Below the pieces are notes generated by a model. It made no database searches. It worked only from the letters and a program-made list of their open reading frames with translations, and was not told where the DNA came from. Position numbers and translations under genes: made by a program. 46,765 nucleotides of DNA from Myxococcota bacterium (GTDB lineage Bacteria; Myxococcota; UBA727; JAHDBA01): assembly GCA_020627505.1 (NCBI GenBank), contig JAHDGS010000010.1, positions 1 through 46,765 on the forward strand, read 5' to 3'. Below are positions 26,181 through 34,158 of the stretch, one piece after another; within the stretch, counting starts at the first letter, position 1, and each line of letters starts with the position of its first letter.

Positions 26181-26680
26181 TGTCTGCTGAAAAGACGCGT
26201 TATTCGACACTGGAATTATTTAAAGAAGCCCAAAAGTTTTCGGCTGGGCACTTTACGATTTTCTCTGCAGAAGAACGAGAAAACCTACATGGCCATAATT
26301 TCACCCTAGGTCTAAGTATTACTGGTCCAGTCGGTGAAAATGGTATGTTCGGTGATTATCGATTTTACAAAAAGCGAATCGAAGAACACTGTCGACGATT
26401 AAATGAGACGTTCTTACTGCCAGCTTATAGTCCATATCTAAAAATCGAGCAAAAAGATGGTATCGTCTTTTGTATTTTTGCAGAGGAGCATTTCCAGTTT
26501 TTGGAACGTGATATTACGATCTTACCCGTCACCAACACAACTGTAGAAGAACTCTCACGGTATTTTGCGGAACAATTTGCAAGCGAAGAAGATATTCTCA
26601 AATCACATGGGATCATCTCGTTGCGCGTATGGGTATCGTCTGGCCCTGGTCAGCGTGGGGATTACACACTCAAATTATAG
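26180..26680 (+). CDS. 6-pyruvoyl-tetrahydropterin synthase / QueD-fold protein lacking catalytic residues
   Basis: The 166-residue protein keeps the T-fold zinc ligands SAGHF (H24) and LHGHN (H37, H39), the EEHCRRLNE helix and the TTVEELS motif of the PTPS/QueD family. However, the catalytic Cys four residues before the HGH motif is Arg (R33), and the pterin-anchoring Glu near the C-terminus is replaced (VWVSSGPG where the family has a WET-type segment). A standard 6-carboxytetrahydropterin synthase activity is therefore doubtful. Translation starts with GTG overlapping the kamA stop, so the two proteins are made together. Its role may be linked to the aminomutase; this is inference. Confidence 0.7.
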   Translation: MSAEKTRYSTLELFKEAQKFSAGHFTIFSAEERENLHGHNFTLGLSITGPVGENGMFGDYRFYKKRIEEHCRRLNETFLLPAYSPYLKIEQKDGIVFCIFAEEHFQFLERDITILPVTNTTVEELSRYFAEQFASEEDILKSHGIISLRVWVSSGPGQRGDYTLKL

Positions 26681-26744
26681 AAAGCGCTTCAAGTTTATTG
26701 TCGCTTCGTATCTCACATGTATATTTTACTCGCACGGATCATTT

Positions 26745-27182
26745 ATGAATCTTAAGACACTTCTTTTCTCAGCGACTTTCTCAACTCTTATATTCTCAAC
26801 TTACTCTGACCAGTTACAGCAAAATGAACCATATTATGAGACACGACGACGACCTTGCGCCTGATACGGACTTGGGTCAAGAAGATGTCCCGTTCGTGAC
26901 ATTGAGTTTGGAAAAGGACCATGTACTTTAAGCAAAGCCGAGTAACTTGCGCAGGGCATATACTGTACAGAGGCTGTGTCAGAAAGAGAAATCTCTGAAG
27001 ATGGCGGTGATGTTCCAGGGAACTATGACCAGTCCTGATATACGCGATACGGCCAGCTGAGGTTTGTGTCAGAATGTAACCATTTCTTCAGCGAGTCAAA
27101 TCAGCCGCATATTTTCTATCATCATAATTACGCCATAATTTCAATGAATTGCTTCAAGCTTTACTTTTTTTGTGTGACATAG
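26745..27182 (+). pseudogene. Decayed gene for a small secreted Cys-containing protein
   Basis: From ATG 26745 one frame encodes a signal-peptide-like start (MNLKTLLFSATFSTLIFS). It then runs through TGA 26862, TAA 26943 and TGA 27036 to a final TAG at 27180. Between the stops the same frame keeps protein-like sequence with Cys-rich stretches (YGLGSRRCPVRDIEFGKGPC, LAQGIYCTEAVSE, GQLRFVSECNHF). Three in-frame stops with preserved composition suggest a recently inactivated gene. The family is not recognised. Confidence 0.45.
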
Positions 27183-27252
27183 TCGCCATCTGTTTCGTGT
27201 TTATTCTATGATCATACAAAATAGCGAACGATCGCTTTCAAAAGGAGGCCAC

Positions 27253-27579
27253 ATGGCTGGAAACGTAAAAGAATTAACTGATGACAACTTCGACTCAACA
27301 TTAACCGGAACAGACAAACTTGTTCTTGTCGACTTCTGGGCCACCTGGTGTGCGCCATGTCGTGCCATTGCACCGTCTGTTGAAGAACTTGCAGGTGAGA
27401 TGAGCGATAAGCTCGAAGTCGGTAAAGTCGATATTGATAGCAACTCCGGTACTGCTGGAAAATATGGTGTCCGCTCAATTCCAACATTGATCTTATTTAA
27501 AAATGGTGAGCCGGTTGATCAGATCGTTGGCGCACAACCAAAAGATAAAATCGCTGCGTTTATTGAAAAACACGCGTAA
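27253..27579 (+). CDS. trxA: Thioredoxin
   Basis: The 108-residue protein has the thioredoxin fold with active site WATWCAPCRA, cis-Pro segment SIPTLILFKNGEPVDQIVGA and normal length. The redox motif is WCAPC in place of the usual WCGPC, a known natural variant. It reduces protein disulfides in the cytoplasm. ATG 27253 has AAAGGAGG seven bases upstream. A terminator follows at once, so it is monocistronic. Confidence 0.95.
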   Translation: MAGNVKELTDDNFDSTLTGTDKLVLVDFWATWCAPCRAIAPSVEELAGEMSDKLEVGKVDIDSNSGTAGKYGVRSIPTLILFKNGEPVDQIVGAQPKDKIAAFIEKHA

Positions 27580-27601
27580 GCAATATCTACTCAATATGAA
27601 C

Positions 27602-27624
27602 AAGCGCCGCCATGGCGCTTTTTT
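27602..27624 (+). terminator. trxA: Rho-independent terminator of trxA
   Basis: Stem AAGCGCC/GGCGCTT with loop GCCAT is followed by a run of T residues. Confidence 0.85.
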
Positions 27625-28375
27625 AATTTGAACTACCCTCGAGCTCAATATTCAAAATCATTAATTTCTGCCAAATTTTCTGACTCATATTTGCACACAA
27701 AGATTCTATTTCGTTAGCCGTTCGTACCACGACGTCTTCAGGTAAGCTTTGTGCATAGAGTGCTGCGACCTTACCGATAAGCGAAAGCATCTCAGAGCAA
27801 TATGTGAGATAACGCTGTAACTCGAATGCTGTTAGTGTTCGCTTAGGTGAATGCTCAGTGTCGCCAAGGTCACCTAGCTTCGCACGCAGTTTGGCAACAA
27901 CGCGAGTTGGATCTTTCGTCAGCTGATGCATATCGACAATATGTGCAATTGCTCTGAGCTCATTCAAATACTTAATCGCTAGCGTCTGCTTGACCCGCTT
28001 TTCAAGACCAACAAGAAAAAATAACGCAGCACCAATCAAAAGAATATTGTTAATAGACGCCTCCGCCACACCCATTAAATCTGCAAACTGAGGTCGAATA
28101 CTAAAATCAAGATGCTGAATACCGTAGATCAAACCAAGTAGGCCAACAAAGATAAGAAAGCCTGTTAATATTCTCGGCCACCATAAAGGCCGCTTAATCC
28201 ACTCGATTTTTTCATTGGTATCATCGGCGACAGCGTGAAGCTTTTCACCAACCTCAGCGAGATGTGCGCCTGGAAAGCGTTCAGTGATACGAATATTGAG
28301 TCTTTCTAGTGTTCTAAGAATCGGTTGAATTTCAAGTTTTTGGGACGCTCCAACAGGCATGGTGCATAAGACCAT
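27623..28375 (-). CDS. Membrane protein of unknown function
   Basis: The product of about 250 residues has an N-terminal helical region and two transmembrane helices (ILTGFLIFVGLLGLIYGI and ASINNILLIGAALFFLVGLE). A long soluble C-terminal helical domain follows. I start it at ATG 28375, just after the barrel gene stop; a TTG at 28411 would overlap that gene by 16 bases. It is probably the last gene of the envelope operon running from 32042. No family recognised. Confidence 0.55.
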   Translation of the reverse strand: MVLCTMPVGASQKLEIQPILRTLERLNIRITERFPGAHLAEVGEKLHAVADDTNEKIEWIKRPLWWPRILTGFLIFVGLLGLIYGIQHLDFSIRPQFADLMGVAEASINNILLIGAALFFLVGLEKRVKQTLAIKYLNELRAIAHIVDMHQLTKDPTRVVAKLRAKLGDLGDTEHSPKRTLTAFELQRYLTYCSEMLSLIGKVAALYAQSLPEDVVVRTANEIESLCANMSQKIWQKLMILNIELEGSSN

Positions 28376-28395
28376 ATTCAAGACACCACCGCCAC

Positions 28396-29511
28396 TTATT
28401 GACGCTTCCAATCTTCAATATACGCTTGTCGACCAAGCGGCATCGAAAATCCTGCATTCATACGAACAGGTTCTCCATAGCGCCCATCTCTAACAACATG
28501 GTCTGTGACAAATTCAATAAATGCAATACGTCGGTTCAAGCGACCAAACTCAAACCGTTGATACAATCCAAGAGAAAAACCATTCCATATATCTGGTCGT
28601 AAAAAGTCATAACGCTCACTCAACATATAATGCAGGTTTGCAGTTGAGCCGATTCTAAAGTGCAGCCATGATAGATACGATATGCGCATATCAAAACGCG
28701 CTTGTGCCATAAACTCTCCACGGCCTATTGGCAGCTTGAGATGAGTCGCAATCTTTGGTCTTAAGGCAGCATGCGGATCCGCAAAGTAATGTACGACACT
28801 TAAATCAGCATATGGGTGCACCATGAATGAAGGATGATCGTATTGCTGTTGTAACTCGGTATGAAAAGGCCGGTCGAGCGGATCACCAATGTGCCGGCCA
28901 GCGATGATATAATGAAATTGGTCTTGTGCACGATCGAAACCGAAATCACCTAGTAAATCGAGCCCACCACCTACACTCACCAACAGACGCTCTTTTTCAA
29001 AACGTGCTCGATTGACCTCGAGTGCGATACGATCGATTCGACGGCCACCACGCCGACCTGTGTAACTCAAGTAGTCCGTCGGGTTGACGCCCTCTATTTC
29101 GCCAGCCAGTACAGCTCGCTCAAAATCAGCTCCTGAACCTTGATCATCAAACAGTGCTTCAATGACACCATCATCAAGATACGACGTATATCGCTCCGTT
29201 AGTATGTCTGTGGTGACTGAGAAGCTCAGTTGCTTTTTTTGATCGAATGATGTGAACGTTGTTTGAAGACGTGTGCTTGCCGTAAAACCATCATCGTCAG
29301 AATTGCCAGTTCCACCATCTGTAAAATTTTTATCTGCATCTTTGTGTCGATCGAGGCCTACCCATTGAGTGAAAAATGGGAAATATGGTTCGTTGATGTG
29401 ACTGCCATCGATATAAGGCTTTGACCAATCAATATCTGATGTGTGCGCCTGAGCTGTCGAATGAACGACAGCAAGCGCAATGAGTGTTGCGCTAGAGACC
29501 CAACTCTTCAC
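28396..29511 (-). CDS. Predicted outer-membrane beta-barrel protein
   Basis: The about 371-residue product has a signal peptide (MKSWVSSATLIALAVVHSTAQA when GTG 29511 is used; AGAAGG lies eight bases upstream). The rest is rich in amphipathic beta strands with aromatic girdles (YADLSVVHYFADPHAALRP, WNGFSLGLYQRFEFGRLNRR). GTG 29520 is an alternative start. Both starts overlap the preceding lipoprotein gene. Substrate or enzyme function is unknown. Confidence 0.6.
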   Translation of the reverse strand: MKSWVSSATLIALAVVHSTAQAHTSDIDWSKPYIDGSHINEPYFPFFTQWVGLDRHKDADKNFTDGGTGNSDDDGFTASTRLQTTFTSFDQKKQLSFSVTTDILTERYTSYLDDGVIEALFDDQGSGADFERAVLAGEIEGVNPTDYLSYTGRRGGRRIDRIALEVNRARFEKERLLVSVGGGLDLLGDFGFDRAQDQFHYIIAGRHIGDPLDRPFHTELQQQYDHPSFMVHPYADLSVVHYFADPHAALRPKIATHLKLPIGRGEFMAQARFDMRISYLSWLHFRIGSTANLHYMLSERYDFLRPDIWNGFSLGLYQRFEFGRLNRRIAFIEFVTDHVVRDGRYGEPVRMNAGFSMPLGRQAYIEDWKRQ

Positions 29512-30403
29512 GCATGACACCTTCTAATACACCAACCAATGCATCCCATTCAGCTTGATAATACGCCTGAAAAGCCGGGTTTGAAGTCACGCCCCAATAT
29601 GTCTCTGCATCACTTGCTTCGCAGTCAAAGAAAATATCGACAAACTCACTCTTCATTTCTTCGATTTTAGTGGCCGCTCGAATCTGGTCTTTGACACCCT
29701 TGGCGTCTTTCATCGCCATTTGCATTTGTGCGAGTTTAAGCTTTTGCTCATCTGTGATTTGTTCATTTGGGTCTCGACCCATTTCAGTCATATATAGAAC
29801 AGATAAGCCCATCAGGTATTTCATATCTGTCAATGCGCCAATGACAAAATCAGATTCGCGCTCGAGGTAAGCTTCGATATCAGCCAGTTTCTCTTTGTCG
29901 AGTTCATCGATTTGATGGTCGTTATCCGCTTCTTTCATTGTGGCGATCGGGTCTTTGTCCATGTCACGCATCATTTTCAAATCAAACTCACGACAGCGTT
30001 GATAGCCTTCATCAGACATCGCTGTATGGATTGCTTTTAGGTCAGTCGCGGATACATCTCCAAGAATCTTCGACCAGACCATGTCTGAGACACCGTGTTT
30101 GGCGATCGCACGCTTTGCTTTTTCGAGTGCTTTTGAAATTTTGGCTGCTTGTTCTTCTTGTTGCATTGATTGAAGCATCAAAATGGTCGGTAACATTGAT
30201 ACTTCAGCGAAGAACAACGGTCGTTTCGCCATCATGCCCGACCAGTTGCTATCAAAGATGACTTCACGATAGGCTTTCGCTTCTTCTTCAGAGAAGGCTT
30301 CGGCTGATACAGCTTCTTTAACGACGTCTGCTGCTACTTCAGCTGGCTTTTGAGTGCTGCTGCATGCAGAACATAATAAGATGATTGGTAGTAATTTCTT
30401 CAT
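29492..30403 (-). CDS. Helical lipoprotein of unknown function
   Basis: Starting at ATG 30403, with GAGGAC six bases upstream, the about 303-residue product has a short lipoprotein signal (MKKLLPIILLCSAC) and then an almost entirely helical Ala/Glu/Lys/Met-rich chain. An in-frame start at 30481 lies upstream of the terminator of the preceding gene and lacks a ribosome-binding site. It overlaps the barrel gene by 20 bases (to 29511), so the two are co-translated; a periplasmic helper role is a guess. Confidence 0.65.
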   Translation of the reverse strand: MKKLLPIILLCSACSSTQKPAEVAADVVKEAVSAEAFSEEEAKAYREVIFDSNWSGMMAKRPLFFAEVSMLPTILMLQSMQQEEQAAKISKALEKAKRAIAKHGVSDMVWSKILGDVSATDLKAIHTAMSDEGYQRCREFDLKMMRDMDKDPIATMKEADNDHQIDELDKEKLADIEAYLERESDFVIGALTDMKYLMGLSVLYMTEMGRDPNEQITDEQKLKLAQMQMAMKDAKGVKDQIRAATKIEEMKSEFVDIFFDCEASDAETYWGVTSNPAFQAYYQAEWDALVGVLEGVMREELGL

Positions 30404-30414
30404 ATTGTCCTCAT

Positions 30415-30437
30415 TAAAAAAGGCGCCGTAGCACCTT
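30415..30437 (-). terminator. Terminator between the TPR gene and the lipoprotein gene
   Basis: On the minus strand stem AAGGTGC/GCGCCTT (one G-T pair, loop TACG) is followed by a T run, ten bases after the TPR gene stop. Downstream genes may therefore have only read-through or their own promoter. Confidence 0.75.
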
Positions 30438-30446
30438 CTCTTTTGT

Positions 30447-32042
30447 TTAGCCTTCTTTTTTACCAAAGCGAAGTTCATCAACCTTGGCCTTCAGCACAGG
30501 CACTTGTTTTTTCGCCTCTTTGCCACCGACTTGCTCCATAGCTTTGGCCCACATTTCATAACCGTGTGCAATCTTATCAACCGATGCTGCTTTCTTCTCC
30601 CATTGAATGGTCGCGACTTTGAACGCTTCTGCTGCTTGGTCAAATGATTTATCAGACATCTTCAAAACACCCATTTCGTAGTACACTTCAGCCCATGGTG
30701 CAGCGCCACCTTTAAGTTTCATCGCTTCTTGATATTTCTTTTGCGCGTTTTCATAATCGCGGGCAGCTTGAAGCGCGCGACCTTCAGCAAATAGTGCTTG
30801 TGGACTTGCGTTGCCGAGTTTTTCAACTGCGAGTTCTGCAGTCTTCTTCGCGTTCTCCGCATCACCCGCGTAAGCATAAGCAACAGCAAGATCGGCATAA
30901 GCCTGACCATTGCTCTCATCTGCTTTTTGAACTGACGCAATCAATGGCACGCCATCTTCTGCGCGACCCGCAATCGCAAAAGCTTCAAACGCACGTTTCG
31001 CAAATGAAAGGTTTGTTGGCGAAGCCGTCAATGCAGTTTCAAATGCCGTCTTCGCTTGTGCAATTTCACCTTTACGACAAAAGGCCTCACCTTTGAGCAT
31101 CAATGCAGACGCAAGGCGCGGTGATTCACCGAGTGCCGCATTCGCACCCGCGATCGCACCATCGATATCGCCTTGAGAAAGTTTCAATACAGCATCAGTG
31201 TATGTCAAACGTGCAGAGAGTTCAGGCAATGGTTGACCGAGAGATTCGATTTCATTTTTCAGTTTACCGATTTCTTTTGCAACGAGCTTTGCGCTGCCTT
31301 CACGATTCAGCGCCTGCGTGAGCAATAAGCCTGCGCGAGCATCGATGTGCGCCGCATTCACTTGTAGGACTTTATTAAATGCACGTGCAGCCGCCGGGTA
31401 ATTTCCTTGTGCGAGCTGTGCGTTGCCAAGCGCAATCGATAGACGAAGTGAAGAACCAGCAAGCTTACCACCCTCTTCAGCGGCTTTCTGTGCTTCACGT
31501 ACTTTACCCTGTTGAAGCTGCGCGACACTCAATGCATGTAACAACTTCGGGTCACGTGCACCACGGTCGAGAAATGATTTGACGGTGTCTTCAGCGCCAG
31601 CAGCATTGCCGCTTGCAATCTTCATGTATGCTTCAGCAACATAGCGGCTCGCTTTTTCGAGCCCACGTCCGGACACAATCGAAATCGCCTCATCTGCTTT
31701 TGCTTTTGAATCAGTTAGACCGTAGGCCTGATAAAGTCTGGCTTGTGTTTCTGCTACACCAAGCGCGATATAATCTTCTTTAAACTTATCCGAACCAATT
31801 TCTTCATATTTTGCGACAGCACCCAATAAACCTGCAGCATCATCGGCACGAATCAGTTTTTGTGCCTCTTGCGCCAAGGTATCAACCCGCTCTCGCTCGC
31901 CCATAATATTCTTGAATACGAATAGACCACCGCCAATAACAACAAGCCCAACCACAAGTGAAATCAAGAAGCCAACAGGGCTCCCTTTTGTTTGATTCAT
32001 TTGGTATCCGCCAGGAATTTGAATGTCATTTTCGTTCGTCAT
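30447..32042 (-). CDS. Membrane-anchored TPR-repeat protein
   Basis: The 531-residue protein has one N-terminal transmembrane helix (SPVGFLISLVVGLVVIGGGLFVF) and then an array of about nine or ten TPR motifs. Examples are AQLAQGNYPAAARAFNKVL, AQAKTAFETALTASPTN, ENAQKKYQEAMKLKG and FDQAAEAFKVATIQW. TPR arrays are protein-protein scaffolds; the partner is unknown. GGAGATGT precedes the ATG. The gene heads a small group with a lipoprotein and a barrel protein, suggesting envelope assembly. Confidence 0.8.
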   Translation of the reverse strand: MTNENDIQIPGGYQMNQTKGSPVGFLISLVVGLVVIGGGLFVFKNIMGERERVDTLAQEAQKLIRADDAAGLLGAVAKYEEIGSDKFKEDYIALGVAETQARLYQAYGLTDSKAKADEAISIVSGRGLEKASRYVAEAYMKIASGNAAGAEDTVKSFLDRGARDPKLLHALSVAQLQQGKVREAQKAAEEGGKLAGSSLRLSIALGNAQLAQGNYPAAARAFNKVLQVNAAHIDARAGLLLTQALNREGSAKLVAKEIGKLKNEIESLGQPLPELSARLTYTDAVLKLSQGDIDGAIAGANAALGESPRLASALMLKGEAFCRKGEIAQAKTAFETALTASPTNLSFAKRAFEAFAIAGRAEDGVPLIASVQKADESNGQAYADLAVAYAYAGDAENAKKTAELAVEKLGNASPQALFAEGRALQAARDYENAQKKYQEAMKLKGGAAPWAEVYYEMGVLKMSDKSFDQAAEAFKVATIQWEKKAASVDKIAHGYEMWAKAMEQVGGKEAKKQVPVLKAKVDELRFGKKEG

Positions 32043-32163
32043 TACATCTCCAATTATATAGAGGGACAGTGATCATATTTCTCACGTCAATAGATGAAAA
32101 GTACTAATAATTTGAATGAGTTCGGTCAATGCCTAATCGATATTCATCATATAAAAATAAGAT

Positions 32164-32188
32164 AAAAAAAGGTGCCATTTGGCACCTT
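32164..32188 (-). terminator. Rho-independent terminator after the Fic-fold gene
   Basis: Minus-strand stem AAGGTGCC/GGCACCTT with loop AAAT is followed by seven T residues, about 34 bases after the Fic-fold stop. Confidence 0.9.
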
Positions 32189-32221
32189 ATTGTGTGTTTT
32201 CACACGCGGCTTTGAACCGGA

Positions 32222-33052
32222 CTAGCCAAATCGACGCATATTGTGATGTCCTCGAGATACACGATTTTTAAACACCTCTCTCAGACGTTTAACAGACGCT
32301 TCTAAAGCGGCGTCCATACTATCGAGCAATAGTAGACGAAGTGCTTCTGGTCCATCTCTCAAGGTTTCAAAATACCGCTGACGATCTGAGCCATGAATAA
32401 TCACTGGCGGATAACCTGCACCAACAAGGAAGTAGTTCATCCACAGACGACCGATACGACCAGAGGCCTTCGTAAATGGAAAGATTTCCATAAAGCGTTG
32501 GTGAAATAAAACAGCCTGATTAATGGGATGTTGAGAGATAAAATCTGGAATTTTCAACTCTTCACATAAAGTATCAAGTGCTGTTTCAATCAAACTTGGG
32601 TCAAGCAACTCATGGAAATACAAACGGTGCAGCGGCATCTCTTGTCTGAACACACCAGGCTTTTTACGAGGCAGTTTGGAATTCAACATAATGTGTGAAT
32701 CTAAGATGCCTTGTTTTGTGATCAATGCTTGACGCTTATCTCCACTAAAATCACGTGCTGCAAGTTCTTTGATCCAGTCCAATGCTCGGCTGTGATTACT
32801 GATTTCTTGATATGTTGGCAACAAAGCACTGTCGCTCATAACAGTCGCATCGACAGCAGCTCTGAGCTCATGATATGTGAGCACGACGCCATCAAGAGCA
32901 CTATCATGATAGAGATACGCGATTCGACATTTTTCATCAAAAATATGCCGTTCTTCAGGCATATCACTCAATAGTGTATTCAATTCTTCGATTCGCTCTT
33001 CGATGTCCGAGTATCTTGATCGAACATCGAAATCATCTAATTCATACCACAT
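32222..33052 (-). CDS. Fic/DOC-fold protein with degenerate catalytic motif
   Basis: The 276-residue protein has the Fic core layout: an N-terminal SALDGVVLTYHE (51-62) resembling the inhibitory-helix SxxxE(G/N) region, PLHRLYFHELL, NQAVLFHQRFMEI, and the active-site loop FPFTKASGRIGR (191-202), then GYPPVII. The usual loop is HPFx(D/E)GNGRxxR. Here the catalytic His is Phe, the acidic residue is Lys, and GN is AS; only PF, GR and the final Arg remain. AMP-transfer activity is therefore unlikely. GGAGGG precedes the ATG. No toxin-antitoxin partner gene adjoins it. Confidence 0.75.
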   Translation of the reverse strand: MWYELDDFDVRSRYSDIEERIEELNTLLSDMPEERHIFDEKCRIAYLYHDSALDGVVLTYHELRAAVDATVMSDSALLPTYQEISNHSRALDWIKELAARDFSGDKRQALITKQGILDSHIMLNSKLPRKKPGVFRQEMPLHRLYFHELLDPSLIETALDTLCEELKIPDFISQHPINQAVLFHQRFMEIFPFTKASGRIGRLWMNYFLVGAGYPPVIIHGSDRQRYFETLRDGPEALRLLLLDSMDAALEASVKRLREVFKNRVSRGHHNMRRFG

Positions 33053-33168
33053 TTAACCCTCCAGTTAATACGTTTACACATATCTCCTAGTGAGCCAGAT
33101 CTATGGTGTCAATTTTCTCAATCAAAAATTTGAACGAAAACGATCTTTTTTAGATTTAAAGTACTTAT

Positions 33169-34092
33169 CTAGACCGAATATGGCGATAACCATTCTTTCT
33201 CAAGAAAGTCTTCGCCACGAACTGCTCTAAAATAAGCTGACTGAATCTGCTCGGTGATTGGCCCGCGCGAACCAATACCTATCTCACGACCATCTATCTC
33301 ACGCACAGGCGTGACTTCTGCGGCCGTTCCCGTCAGAAAGATTTCATCTGCATCGAATAAATCTGAGCGCAGTAGATTTCGTTCGATCACGTCAAAGTCT
33401 TGTGTCTTGGCGATTTGAATCACCGAGTCACGCGTGATGCCTTCCAAAATCGGTGCAGAGAGTGGCGGTGTCGAAATTTGACCATTTTTAACAACGAAAA
33501 TATTTTCGCCCGTTCCTTCTGCGATAAACCCATTATCATCAAGCATCAGGGCTTCGTCATATCCCGCTTTAATGGCGTCACGCTTTGCCAGAATACTGTT
33601 CACATACTGTCCGCATATTTTGCCTTTTGGCAGAAAAGATTTAGCGTTCATGCGTGCCCAGCCACTAATCATTGTGCGAATCCCTTTGGTCAATCCTTCT
33701 TCACCAAGGTAAGCCCCCCAAGGCCAGACAACAACTGCGATGCGGGTCGGGTTGATCGCTGCTAAGCCGCGCTGTCCGTCATCCGCATAAACGAGCGGGC
33801 GAATATAGCCTGCTTTGAGGCCATTTTTAGCGAGGGTTTCAGTACACGCCTTCATCACATCTTCGACAGAAAAGTGCATGTCCATACGCAATAACTTGGC
33901 AGAACGAAATAAGCGCTCGACATGTTCGCGTAAACGAAAAACAGCTGGACCTTGGGCACCTTCATAAGAGCGGATACCTTCAAATGCCCCCAAACCATAA
34001 TGCATTGTCAGTGCCATGACCGAAACACTCGCGCCATTTTCAACGAATTTGCCGTCCATCCAAACAATGCCTGCGTCTTTTGCCGTGCTCAT
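33169..34092 (-). CDS. ilvE: Branched-chain amino acid aminotransferase
   Basis: The 307-residue fold-type IV PLP enzyme has HYGLGAFEGIR, IRPLVYAD, GKICGQYVNSILAKRDA (PLP Lys region), DEALMLDDNGFIAEGTGENIFVV and ILEGITRDSVIQ, with GTAAEVTPV. It makes or degrades Leu, Ile and Val by transamination with glutamate. Length and motifs are typical of IlvE. GGAGG lies seven bases before the ATG. It appears monocistronic. Confidence 0.93.
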   Translation of the reverse strand: MSTAKDAGIVWMDGKFVENGASVSVMALTMHYGLGAFEGIRSYEGAQGPAVFRLREHVERLFRSAKLLRMDMHFSVEDVMKACTETLAKNGLKAGYIRPLVYADDGQRGLAAINPTRIAVVVWPWGAYLGEEGLTKGIRTMISGWARMNAKSFLPKGKICGQYVNSILAKRDAIKAGYDEALMLDDNGFIAEGTGENIFVVKNGQISTPPLSAPILEGITRDSVIQIAKTQDFDVIERNLLRSDLFDADEIFLTGTAAEVTPVREIDGREIGIGSRGPITEQIQSAYFRAVRGEDFLEKEWLSPYSV

Positions 34093-34158
34093 ATCGCCTC
34101 CGAAATTCTTCTTATCATCTCACTAAAGATGAACAACTGAATTTTTATCAGCTGATTC

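Noticed and set aside
26862-27038. Selenocysteine or stop read-through explaining in-frame TGA codons
   Set aside because: One of the three stops is TAA and no SECIS-like hairpin is evident beside the TGAs; a pseudogene is simpler.
30794-31582. Open frames opposite the TPR gene
   Set aside because: They are antisense by-products of repeated helix-coding sequence.
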